This document shows positions 1 to 10,312 of a stretch of 64,000 bases of DNA, piece by piece. The notes below the pieces were generated by a model. It had not been told where the DNA came from and ran no database searches. It saw only the letters and a program-made list of their open reading frames with translations. Made by a program: the position numbers and the translations under genes. Where the stretch lies: positions 186,001 to 250,000 of the forward strand of contig NZ_LNSG01000001.1 in assembly GCF_001468395.1 (NCBI RefSeq), read 5' to 3'. How positions within the stretch are numbered: position 1 is the first letter of the stretch; each line of letters starts with the position of its first letter. Source of the stretch: Sphingopyxis sp. H073 (lineage in GTDB: Bacteria > Pseudomonadota > Alphaproteobacteria > Sphingomonadales > Sphingomonadaceae).

Positions 1-135
1 ATTCCGGCGATCCGCGCGATCTTCGACCGCCGGTTCGGGGCCGAGCGCATCGCGTCGGGCGGCGAGCTGACCTCGATCGCGCACGGACTCGCGCTGATCG
101 GCGAGGAGCCCGACCCCGCGGAATGGGCGGCCTGA
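1..135 (+). CDS. Hsp70-family chaperone-like protein, C-terminal end (partial)
   Basis: The frame is open from the first base and ends at a TGA at 133-135. It encodes 44 residues containing FGAERIASGGELTSIAHGLAL. This resembles the end of the ATPase domain of YegD-type Hsp70 proteins, where a phosphate-loop-like GGxxTSxAxGLA segment closes the domain. The start and most of the protein lie outside the window, so the assignment rests on a short stretch. Another actin-fold ATPase is possible. Confidence 0.5.
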   Translation: MPAIRAIFDRRFGAERIASGGELTSIAHGLALIGEEPDPAEWAA

Positions 136-150
136 CGAATCGACCGGGAA

Positions 151-178
151 GGAAGGGGCCGCGCGGGCGACCCCTTCC
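151..178. terminator. Convergent terminator hairpin
   Basis: GGAAGGGG (151-158) and CCCCTTCC (171-178) form an 8-bp stem with a 12-base loop, in the 63-base gap between two genes that converge on it. There is no long T-run on either side, so termination is inferred from position and symmetry. Confidence 0.5.
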
Positions 179-198
179 CTTCACACGCGGTCGGGGGA

Positions 199-732
199 TC
201 AGCGCGCGAAGCGCTCGGCATAGTCGGCGCGCAGCCGGAGCCAATTGTCCCAATGCGGCGCGGGGGTCGCGCCGCGCAGCCGCGCTTCGAGCAGATCGAC
301 ATGCGCGTGCCAGCCGGCGCTGACGTTCAGGCGGACGGTGACGTCCTCGATCCGTCTGTGGACGATGGTCAGCAAGACCTCGTCGCCCTGTTCTTCGAGG
401 GTGAAGGTCACGCCGCCGGTGCTGCCCCACGTGACCGACAACATGTGCGGGCCGTCGATCGCGGTGACCTCGCACGTCATGCGGTGCTCTTCGGCCATGC
501 CTTCGGGGCGTTCGCCGGGCGGGTCGGTCAGTTCGTCGTTGCGCCAGACGAATTCGACCGGCGCGCCGACCTTTTCCTCCATCGTGCCCGCGGCGAGCCA
601 CTGGCGGCGCAGCTCGCCGTCGGTGAGATAGGCCCAGACGCGCTCGATCGGGCCGGGAAGCAGGCGCTGGAGGGTCAGCGTCGCGGGCTCGGTCAGCGTG
701 CCATAGGCGTCATCGGTCAGCGTGGCGGTCAT
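199..732 (-). CDS. SRPBCC family protein (AHSA1-like)
   Basis: A protein of about 177 residues with the START/Bet v1-like fold seen in SRPBCC (AHSA1 family) proteins. The landmarks are LQRLLPGPIERVWAYLTDGE near the N-terminus, then WLAAGTM, a central VTWGSTGGVTFTLEEQGDEV strand pair and the long C-terminal helix ending HWDNWLRLRADYAERFA. Such proteins bind hydrophobic ligands, and the substrate here is unknown. An ATG at 738 sits only one base from the AAGGAG ribosome site, whereas the ATG at 732 has normal spacing, so 732 is preferred. It overlaps the 3' end of the ArsR gene by 23 bases. An ArsR plus SRPBCC pair is a common small operon in which the regulator controls its partner. Confidence 0.85.
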   Translation of the reverse strand: MTATLTDDAYGTLTEPATLTLQRLLPGPIERVWAYLTDGELRRQWLAAGTMEEKVGAPVEFVWRNDELTDPPGERPEGMAEEHRMTCEVTAIDGPHMLSVTWGSTGGVTFTLEEQGDEVLLTIVHRRIEDVTVRLNVSAGWHAHVDLLEARLRGATPAPHWDNWLRLRADYAERFAR

Positions 733-1105
733 CGTCATTCTCCTTCTTTGCCGGGGAGGGGCTTTCTGCGGGCAGGGGCGGCGGATTGCGGAGCAGTGCT
801 TCGAGGGTGTCGAGGCGGTCGGTCCAGAAGCGGCGATAGATGCCGAGCCACTGATGGGCGCTCATCAGCGGGGCCGGATCGAGGCTGCAGACGTGGGTGC
901 GCCCGCGAACGTCGCGGCGGATCAGCCCCGCCGCCTCGAGCACCTTGATATGCTTGGACGCCGCCGCGAGCGACATCGCGAAAGGTTCGGCAAGCTCGCC
1001 GACGGTGCGCTCGCCCACGGCGAGTTCGCCGAGCATTTGGCGCCGCGTTGTATCGCCGAGCGCGTGGAAGATCGTGTCGAGGCTATGCGAATCATGTTCA
1101 ACCAT
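710..1105 (-). CDS. ArsR-family transcriptional regulator
   Basis: A 131-residue winged-helix repressor. FHALGDTTRRQMLGELAVGE and the recognition helix region SLAAASKHIKVLEAAGLI are typical of the ArsR type that pairs with SRPBCC genes. No metal-binding Cys cluster of the CxCxxC kind is visible, so it probably senses something other than arsenic. The ATG at 1105 is chosen because the protein family starts close to this point and a sigma70-like promoter ends only about 8 bases before it. A longer reading to 1219 would run through that promoter. The gene is first in a two-gene operon with the downstream SRPBCC gene and is probably autoregulated through the palindromes at its start. Confidence 0.85.
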   Translation of the reverse strand: MVEHDSHSLDTIFHALGDTTRRQMLGELAVGERTVGELAEPFAMSLAAASKHIKVLEAAGLIRRDVRGRTHVCSLDPAPLMSAHQWLGIYRRFWTDRLDTLEALLRNPPPLPAESPSPAKKENDDDRHADR

Positions 1106-1151
1106 GTGGTTTAATATCGGCGAGTCGGATTTTATTGTCAACCATATGGTC
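1100..1151. promoter_or_regulatory. Tandem palindromic operators for ArsR
   Basis: Two 12-bp near-palindromes, AACCATGTGGTT (1100-1111) and AACCATATGGTC (1140-1151), lie exactly 40 bp apart, close to four helical turns. The first covers the arsR start codon and the second overlaps the -35 element. This is the arrangement expected for repression by a dimeric winged-helix protein, most simply ArsR itself. Binding is inferred. Confidence 0.6.
1113..1141 (-). promoter_or_regulatory. Promoter of the arsR-SRPBCC operon, probably leaderless
   Basis: On the minus strand a perfect TTGACA (1141-1136) is followed after 17 bases by GATATT (1118-1113), or after 19 bases by TATTAA. Only about 7 bases separate the -10 region from the ATG at 1105, so transcription should begin at or next to the start codon. 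No Shine-Dalgarno sequence fits in that space. Confidence 0.6.
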
Positions 1152-1232
1152 GAATGATCGCGGGCTCGCTTGGCGCAGCCGTAAACTGCGTCTAGCCTCT
1201 GTGCCGACCGTGTCCGCAATCAGAGTGATTCC

Positions 1233-1952
1233 ATGATGTTCGAAACGCTGATCCTGTCGATTGCCATTGCGAGCGCGGCGGCCGCGCCGGCTCGGCAGCC
1301 GACTCCATCGCCCCCGCCGATGATGGCGCCTCCGCCGCCGCCGCCACCGCTTCCGGTGCCGCCGAAGGCCGACGAGCCCGACACGCGGCCTTATGTGGCG
1401 CTGGTCACCGACGCGGGGACGATCGTCGTGCGGATCGAGAACAAGCGCGCCCCGGTCACCGCCGCCAATTTCCTCCGCTATGTCGACACCAAGCGCATGG
1501 ACGGCTTTTCCTTCTATCGCACGACGCGCAGCTGGGGCCCCGACAGCAAGCTGGTGCAGGCGGGCAACCGCGGCGACGCGCGCAAGAATTTCCCGCCCAT
1601 CGCGCACGAGCCGACCAATGTGACGGGGCTCAAGAGCTGCGACGGCGCTCTCCTCATGGCACGGCTCGCGCCGGGTGATGCGACCACCGACTTCTTCCTG
1701 CTGCTCAGCAACATCCCGGGGTTCGAGGCCGATCCCAAGGCGCCCGGCGACAATGCGGGCTTCGCGGTGTTCGGCGAGATGGTCGCGGGCCGCGATGTCG
1801 CGGAAAGAATCTACGCGCTGCCGGTGTCGGCGACCGCGGGCGAGGGCGCGATGAAGGGTCAAATGATCGAACCCGCGGTGAAGATCGTCTCTGCCCGCCG
1901 CGTCCCCGCGCCGGCCGAGGCGCCGAAAGGCTGCGTGACGGGGGGCAGCTGA
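1233..1952 (+). CDS. Secreted cyclophilin-type peptidylprolyl isomerase
   Basis: A 239-residue protein that should catalyse cis-trans isomerisation of prolyl bonds in the periplasm. An N-terminal hydrophobic segment (about residues 3-18) looks like a signal peptide and is followed by a Pro-rich linker (about 20-46). The cyclophilin domain then starts with VALVTDAGTIVVRIENKRAP and NFLRYVDTKRMDGFSFYR. It ends with the family's conserved GFAVFGEMVAGRDVAERI. Two ATG codons (1233, 1236) are possible. Cyclophilin active-site positions are partly altered (DFFLLL in place of the usual QFFI), so catalytic strength is uncertain. It is followed by bamD, another envelope-biogenesis gene. Confidence 0.85.
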   Translation: MMFETLILSIAIASAAAAPARQPTPSPPPMMAPPPPPPPLPVPPKADEPDTRPYVALVTDAGTIVVRIENKRAPVTAANFLRYVDTKRMDGFSFYRTTRSWGPDSKLVQAGNRGDARKNFPPIAHEPTNVTGLKSCDGALLMARLAPGDATTDFFLLLSNIPGFEADPKAPGDNAGFAVFGEMVAGRDVAERIYALPVSATAGEGAMKGQMIEPAVKIVSARRVPAPAEAPKGCVTGGS

Positions 1953-2026
1953 CGCGCAGCGCAAAGGCCGCGTGGGCAAGCGATCATTTATTTTGCGTTC
2001 ATCCGCGCTGTGGCTATACCGCAGCC

Positions 2027-2821
2027 ATGATTCAGCGTCCCTCCCTGCGCGCCACGACGCGCCTGCTCGCCGCCGCTCTCGTCATTTCGCCGCTGCTCGC
2101 CGCCTGTGCGGGCGGGTCGGGGGTCAAGAAGGACACGCGCTATGTCGCGCGCGACGTCAACACGCTGTACCGCGCAGCGCAGGACCGGCTCGACCGCAAG
2201 CAGTACAAGGTCGCGGCGGCGCTGTTCGACGAGGTCGAACGCCAGCATCCCTATTCGCCTTGGGCGCGCCGCGCGCAGCTGATGAGCGCGTTCAGTTACT
2301 ATATGGACCGCGAATATACCCCGGCGATCGAGGCGGCGCAGCGCTTCCTGTCGATCCACCCGGGCAACAAGGACGCGCCCTACGCCTATTATCTGATCGG
2401 CCTCAGCTATTATGAGCAGATCAGCGACGTGACGCGCGACCAGAAGATCACCGAGCAGGCGAAGAATGCGCTGGGCGAAGTGATCCGCCGCTATCCCGAC
2501 AGCCGCTACGCCGCCGACGCGCGGCTCAAGGTCGACCTGGTGCAGGACCATCTTGCGGGCAAGGAGATGGAGATCGGCCGCTTCTACGAACGCAGTTCGA
2601 ACTGGCTCGCCGCCTCGATCCGCTTCCGCGAAGTGACCGAGAAATTCCAGACGACGAGCCACACGCCCGAGGCGCTTTATCGCCTGACCGAATGCTATCT
2701 CGCGCTCGGCATTCCCGAGGAGGCCAAGAAGTCTGCGGCCGTGCTCGGCGCCAACTATCCGGGCAGCAAATGGTACGACCGCGCCTATGACCTGATGCGG
2801 AAGCACGCGCCGACGGCGTGA
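2027..2821 (+). CDS. bamD: Outer membrane protein assembly factor BamD
   Basis: A 264-residue lipoprotein of the BAM complex, which folds beta-barrel proteins into the outer membrane. It has a lipoprotein signal with lipobox LLAAC (Cys27) and then TPR-like helical repeats: LYRAAQDRLDRKQYKVAAALFDEVERQHPYSPWARRA, the AFSYYMDREYTPAIEAAQRFL repeat and YYLIGLSYYEQI. The length matches the family. Position upstream of recN is common in alphaproteobacteria. The 49-base gap to recN holds a possible LexA site, so recN can be expressed independently. Confidence 0.95.
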   Translation: MIQRPSLRATTRLLAAALVISPLLAACAGGSGVKKDTRYVARDVNTLYRAAQDRLDRKQYKVAAALFDEVERQHPYSPWARRAQLMSAFSYYMDREYTPAIEAAQRFLSIHPGNKDAPYAYYLIGLSYYEQISDVTRDQKITEQAKNALGEVIRRYPDSRYAADARLKVDLVQDHLAGKEMEIGRFYERSSNWLAASIRFREVTEKFQTTSHTPEALYRLTECYLALGIPEEAKKSAAVLGANYPGSKWYDRAYDLMRKHAPTA

Positions 2822-2838
2822 TGCGGTTCGGGGAATAG

Positions 2839-2853
2839 ATTCGCATTTTGTTC
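2839..2853 (+). promoter_or_regulatory. Possible LexA (SOS) box upstream of recN
   Basis: ATTC-N7-GTTC matches seven of the eight conserved bases of the alphaproteobacterial LexA direct repeat GTTC-N7-GTTC. It lies 18 bases before the recN start. recN is a classical SOS gene, which raises the likelihood, but the motif is short. Confidence 0.45.
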
Positions 2854-2870
2854 TGCGTTAAGAGCGGGAC

Positions 2871-4538
2871 ATGCTGACTGCCTTGTCCATCGCCAATATC
2901 GTTCTGATCGAACGGCTCGACCTCGATTTCGAGGCCGGGCTGGGCGTGCTGACGGGCGAGACCGGCGCGGGCAAGTCGATCCTGCTCGACGCGCTGGGCC
3001 TCGCGCTCGGGATGCGCGCCGACAGCGCGCTGGTGCGGCAGGGCACGGACAAGGCGCAGGTGACCGCGAGTTTCACGCCGCCGTCCGAAGGGACGCCGCT
3101 CGCCGTGCTGCTGGCGGAGAATGAGGTCGCGCTGGAACCCGGCGAACCGCTGTTGATCCGCCGGACGCTGAAGGCCGACGGCGGCAGCCGCGCCTTCCTC
3201 AATGACCAGCCCTGTTCGGCGGCGTTGCTGCGCGAGGTCGGCGGCTATCTGGTTGAAATCCACGGGCAGCACGACGATCGCGGCCTGCTCGCGCCCGCAG
3301 GGCACCGCGCCTTGCTCGATGTCTATGCGCGCGCGGACACCGGCGCGGTGGCTGTGGCCCATGCGGCCTGGCGCGCGGCGGAGGAAAAGCTGGCGGTGGC
3401 GAAGGCCGCGATTTCGGAAGCGACACGCGACCGCGAATGGCTCGAGCATTGCGTTGCCGAGCTGCAGAAGCTCGACCCGCAGCCGGGCGAAGAGGCCGAA
3501 CTCGCCGAAGCGCGCGCCGCGATGCAGAAGGGCGAGAAGATCGCGGGCGATCTCGGCACGATCCTCGAAGCGTTCGACGGCAGCGACGGCGGTCCCGCAC
3601 TGCTGCGCGGCGCGGCGCGGCGCCTCGACCGGCTCGCGGGCGATCACCCGCTGCTCGCCGAAGCGCTCGCGGCGCTCGACCGTGCGATCATCGACGCCGA
3701 CGATGCCGAAACGAAGCTGCACGAAGCCGCGCGCGCGCTCGAATATGATCCCGATCGGCTGGAAGCGGCGGAGACGCGGTTGTTCGAACTGCGCGCGATG
3801 GCCCGCAAGCATGGGGTCCAGCCAGACGAGCTGGCCGAACTGGCGGGCGAACTCGCAGCGCGGCTCGATGCGATCGAGGGCGGCAGCGCGGGGCTCGCGA
3901 AACTCGAAGCGGCGGTGGCCGAGACGGCGGCGGCCTATACCCACGCCGCGACCGCGCTCTCCGACCTGCGCGCCAAAGCGGCGGCGCGGCTCGACGCGGC
4001 GGTAGCGGGCGAACTCGTGCCGCTGAAACTCGATGCGGCGCGTTTCCAGACCGCGGTTGAACGGCTGCCCGCCGAGCGCTGGGGCGCCGACGGGATCGAC
4101 CGCGTCGAATTCCTCATCTCGACCAATCCCGGCGCGCCCTTCGCGCCGCTCGCGAAGATCGCGTCGGGCGGCGAGCTCTCGCGCTTCATCCTCGCGCTGA
4201 AAGTCGCGCTCGCCGAGGAGGGCGGGGCGGACACGATCATTTTCGACGAGATCGACCGCGGCGTTGGCGGCGCGGTGGCGAGTGCGATCGGCGAGCGGCT
4301 CGCGCGCCTGTCGCGAGGAGGCAAGCAATTGCTCGCGGTGACGCACAGCCCGCAGGTCGCGGCAAAGGGCGCGTCGCATTTCATCATCGCCAAGTCGAGC
4401 GAGGGGACGGTCACGCGCACCGGCGTCCGCGCGCTTGACGAAGCGGGTCGCCGCGAGGAAATCGCGCGCATGTTGTCGGGCGCCGAAGTCACCGAAGAAG
4501 CGCGCGCGCAGGCCGAAAGATTGCTGGAGACGATATGA
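2871..4538 (+). CDS. recN: DNA repair protein RecN
   Basis: A 555-residue SMC-like ATPase acting in double-strand break repair. Walker A GETGAGKS lies near residue 30. A long coiled-coil centre follows (about 150-350), rich in Ala, Glu and Arg. The ABC signature ASGGELSRFILALK and Walker B TIIFDEIDRGVGG are in the C-terminal third, with the D-loop and LAVTHSPQVAA switch after them. The length is normal for RecN. Its end overlaps the next gene by 4 bases (ATGA), so the two are translationally coupled. A LexA-like site precedes it. Confidence 0.97.
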   Translation: MLTALSIANIVLIERLDLDFEAGLGVLTGETGAGKSILLDALGLALGMRADSALVRQGTDKAQVTASFTPPSEGTPLAVLLAENEVALEPGEPLLIRRTLKADGGSRAFLNDQPCSAALLREVGGYLVEIHGQHDDRGLLAPAGHRALLDVYARADTGAVAVAHAAWRAAEEKLAVAKAAISEATRDREWLEHCVAELQKLDPQPGEEAELAEARAAMQKGEKIAGDLGTILEAFDGSDGGPALLRGAARRLDRLAGDHPLLAEALAALDRAIIDADDAETKLHEAARALEYDPDRLEAAETRLFELRAMARKHGVQPDELAELAGELAARLDAIEGGSAGLAKLEAAVAETAAAYTHAATALSDLRAKAAARLDAAVAGELVPLKLDAARFQTAVERLPAERWGADGIDRVEFLISTNPGAPFAPLAKIASGGELSRFILALKVALAEEGGADTIIFDEIDRGVGGAVASAIGERLARLSRGGKQLLAVTHSPQVAAKGASHFIIAKSSEGTVTRTGVRALDEAGRREEIARMLSGAEVTEEARAQAERLLETI

Positions 4539-5194
4539 CGGGGCAGGCCGAACGCTACCGCGAAGAGGGCTATCTCGCGTTGCCCGGCTTCGTGCCGACC
4601 GACGTCACGCACGCGCTGCTCGGCATGATGAAGGGCGACCTGACGCGCGGCGGCGTGTCGTTCGACCGGCTGAAGCGCAAACACGCGCTGCTCGCGAACG
4701 AGGCGGTCGAGATTTACGGGCGGCATTATCTGCCGCTCTCGACCTTCCTCTGGGGGATGACGCCGGCGGTCAGCGCGCTCGTCGGGACCGCGCTCAAGCC
4801 CTCCTATTGCTATTTCCGCATGTATCGGCAGGGCGACGTCTGCCACGTCCATTCGGACCGCTACGCCTGCGAACACAGCCTGTCGTTGCTGCTCGCCGCA
4901 AGCGACGACAAGCCTTGGCCGCTCGAGGTCGGATCGCAGCATATCGAGACCCCGCGCGAGCGCGCCGATCCCGATTTCGGCGATGAGGCCTACGGCTCGG
5001 TGCCGATGCTGCCGGGCGATGCGGTGCTTTACCAGGGCGTTCACCGCCTGCACGGACGGACGATGCCGAACCCCAATCGCTGGTCGGCGCATCTCTTTCT
5101 CCACTGGGTCGATCCCGCGGGCCCCTATGCCGAACATGCGATGGAAGGCGTGGTGATCCCAGCGACCGAAACGCTGGCGATGGAACAGGCGTGA
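4535..5194 (+). CDS. Putative 2OG-Fe(II)-like oxygenase, function unknown
   Basis: A 219-residue protein with the pattern of a cupin-fold non-haem iron dioxygenase. HVHSD gives a possible HxD iron pair near residue 106, followed about 65 residues later by YQGVHRLHGR with a possible third His and substrate Arg. The surrounding strands (CEHSLSLLLAASD, GDAVLYQGVHRLHG, HLFLHWVDP) fit this fold. I do not recognise a named family. It overlaps recN by 4 bases and is followed closely by an acetyltransferase gene, so it is probably co-transcribed with recN. The substrate cannot be told from the sequence. Confidence 0.55.
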   Translation: MTGQAERYREEGYLALPGFVPTDVTHALLGMMKGDLTRGGVSFDRLKRKHALLANEAVEIYGRHYLPLSTFLWGMTPAVSALVGTALKPSYCYFRMYRQGDVCHVHSDRYACEHSLSLLLAASDDKPWPLEVGSQHIETPRERADPDFGDEAYGSVPMLPGDAVLYQGVHRLHGRTMPNPNRWSAHLFLHWVDPAGPYAEHAMEGVVIPATETLAMEQA

Positions 5195-5201
5195 TCGCGC
5201 G

Positions 5202-8451
<3,250 letters not shown>

Positions 8452-8464
8452 ACATTACCATAGT

Positions 8465-8536
8465 CGTCACCCCGGACTTGATCCGGGGTCCATGCTGCGA
8501 AGAAAGAATGGATGCCGGATCGAGTCCGGCATGACG
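8465..8536. repeat. Paired palindromic intergenic repeat, family A
   Basis: CGTCACCCCGGACTTGATCC opens the element and GGATCGAGTCCGGCATGACG closes it. The two ends are inverted relative to each other, and each contains its own small hairpin (CCGGACTTGATCCGG type). Related copies occur at 27673, 40969, 45249, 57373 and, more distantly, 60214. It fills the gap between ligA and the next gene. Confidence 0.85.
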
Positions 8537-8612
8537 AAAACAGAGTCGGGCTGATATCAAGCCGTGCGCGCCGTCACAGACGGTCGCCACGAAATGCTGT
8601 GAAGGGGCGGAC

Positions 8613-9782
8613 ATGGCAAAGGGTGATTATCTCAAGACGCTGATGCACGATCTTGAATCGCACACCGAGGTGCGGCGGTTCGGCAGCGGCTGGCTTTCGG
8701 GCTTTTTCGGGCTGCTCTTCGCGATCGCCGGCTTCTTCATGGTGATCGCGCTGCGCTTCCCCGACTGGTTCGCGACCCCCGAGCTCGAGATCATCAAGAA
8801 TTGGGGCGGCTTTCGCGGCGCGGTCCACCTCGTCTTGCTGATCAGCTACGGCCTGTCGTTGCTCAGCCTGCTGCTCCGCCCGCGCAAGGTGCTCGGGCTC
8901 ACCGCGCTGATGATCGGGCTGGCGGCGATCCTGCTCGGCGGATCGAACGTCCAGCCGCAGGAAACGCGCGACTGGGGTATCTTCTTCGGGCTCGACTTTT
9001 TCGTCGTGAACCTGCTCGTCACCGGCTTCATGTTCGCGCCGCTCGAGCGCGCCTTCCCGCATCGCCGCGCGCAGCGGCTGTTCCGCACCGAATGGCGCGA
9101 GGATCTCTTCTATTATCTCGTGAGCACGATGTTCGTGCAGGTGCTCGGCTTCCTCGCATTGGCCCCGCAGCAGTTCGTCAACGCGCACACGAACAGCTGG
9201 GACGCGTTCCGCGCCGCGGTCGCGTCGCTGCCGTGGATCGTCCAGTTCCTGATCGTGCTCGTCGCGTCGGACCTCGCGCAATATTGGTACCACCGGCTGT
9301 TCCATAAGGTGCCGTTCCTCTGGGGCTTCCACGCGATCCATCACAGCGCCAAGTCGATGGACTGGCTTGCCGGGTCGCGGATGCATTTCGTCGAGATCAT
9401 CTTGCTCCGCGCGATCACCTCGCTGCCGCTCTTCACGCTCGGCTTCTCGCCGTCGGTGATGCAGGCCTATATCGGCTTCGTCTATGTCTGGTCGTCGCTG
9501 CTCCACGCCAATGTCGGCGGCAATTTCAACCGGCTCGGCCATTGGATCGCGACGCCGCGCTTCCACCACTGGCATCACGGGCTGGAGCGCGAGGCTTTCG
9601 ACGTCAATTTCGCGATCCACTTTCCCGTGCTCGACAAGATTTTCGGGACCTTTCATTTGCCCAAGGACCGCTGGCCCGAAAATTACGGCATCCCCGAGGA
9701 TGTACCCAAGGCCTATTGGGGCCAGTTCCTCTATCCGTGGACGCGCACGGGCAAGAAGAGCGACGAGGCGCCCGCCGAATAG
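8613..9782 (+). CDS. Sterol desaturase / fatty acid hydroxylase family membrane protein
   Basis: A 389-residue integral membrane di-iron enzyme. Several hydrophobic segments cover residues 25-200. The His-box set follows: YHRLFH, then FHAIHHS with SKSMDW, and near the end FHHWHHG, all typical of the fatty acid hydroxylase superfamily. The family hydroxylates or desaturates lipids such as sterols, hopanoids, carotenoids or fatty acids. The substrate here cannot be decided. A sphingomonad role in sphingolipid or fatty-acid hydroxylation is possible but is inference. It stands alone, bounded by a repeat upstream and a 65-base gap downstream. Confidence 0.85.
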   Translation: MAKGDYLKTLMHDLESHTEVRRFGSGWLSGFFGLLFAIAGFFMVIALRFPDWFATPELEIIKNWGGFRGAVHLVLLISYGLSLLSLLLRPRKVLGLTALMIGLAAILLGGSNVQPQETRDWGIFFGLDFFVVNLLVTGFMFAPLERAFPHRRAQRLFRTEWREDLFYYLVSTMFVQVLGFLALAPQQFVNAHTNSWDAFRAAVASLPWIVQFLIVLVASDLAQYWYHRLFHKVPFLWGFHAIHHSAKSMDWLAGSRMHFVEIILLRAITSLPLFTLGFSPSVMQAYIGFVYVWSSLLHANVGGNFNRLGHWIATPRFHHWHHGLEREAFDVNFAIHFPVLDKIFGTFHLPKDRWPENYGIPEDVPKAYWGQFLYPWTRTGKKSDEAPAE

Positions 9783-9847
9783 CTTGCTGCGGCGCTGGAC
9801 GCTTTGTCCGCTTGTCAGCGCGGGCGCCGCGTCATAAGGGGCGGGCC

Positions 9848-10240
9848 GTGGGCCTCCTCGCCGCCTTTCGCCGTCCGGGCATCCTGCTGCTGCTGCCGCT
9901 GATCCTCGCGCTCGCCGCGCGGGTGCTCGTCGCGCCGGGCTGGATGATCGAGAGCGACGCGGCGGGATCGATCACCGTCCGCGTTTGTTCGGACCCGTCC
10001 AATCCGGGGGCGACGCTGACAATCCCGCTCCAGAAGGCGGGCGAGCATCAGGCGGGCGAAGGGCAGCAGCATTGCCCGTGGGGCGCGCTGGCCGCGGCGC
10101 CGATCGTCCCCGACCTGCCGGCGCTGCCCGAAAAACTCGCGATCGCCGAGCCTGCGCCTGTCGCGGCCCCATCGCTCGGCTATGCGCCGGGCATCGCCTC
10201 GCCGCTCCCGCCGAGTACCGGCCCGCCGCACTTCGCCTGA
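9848..10240 (+). CDS. DUF2946-like small membrane-associated protein
   Basis: About 130 residues, starting at GTG 9848 because no ATG precedes the hydrophobic leader LLAAFRRPGILLLLPLILAL. After the leader come VRVCSDPSNPGATLTIPL and QQHCPWGALAAAP, then a Pro-rich tail. The spaced Cys-x-x-P and CPW motifs resemble DUF2946 proteins, which are often found beside TonB receptors and metal-related genes. It is 72 bases upstream of the TonB receptor and probably belongs to the same operon. Function is unknown. Metal handling is inferred from the two Cys motifs and the neighbours. Confidence 0.65.
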   Translation: MGLLAAFRRPGILLLLPLILALAARVLVAPGWMIESDAAGSITVRVCSDPSNPGATLTIPLQKAGEHQAGEGQQHCPWGALAAAPIVPDLPALPEKLAIAEPAPVAAPSLGYAPGIASPLPPSTGPPHFA

Positions 10241-10312
10241 TCCAGCCTGAACTGCCGCCTGCGCACAATAGCGCTGCGCGGTCCCATGCCTGTATCCAGG
10301 GAAGATTTTCCG

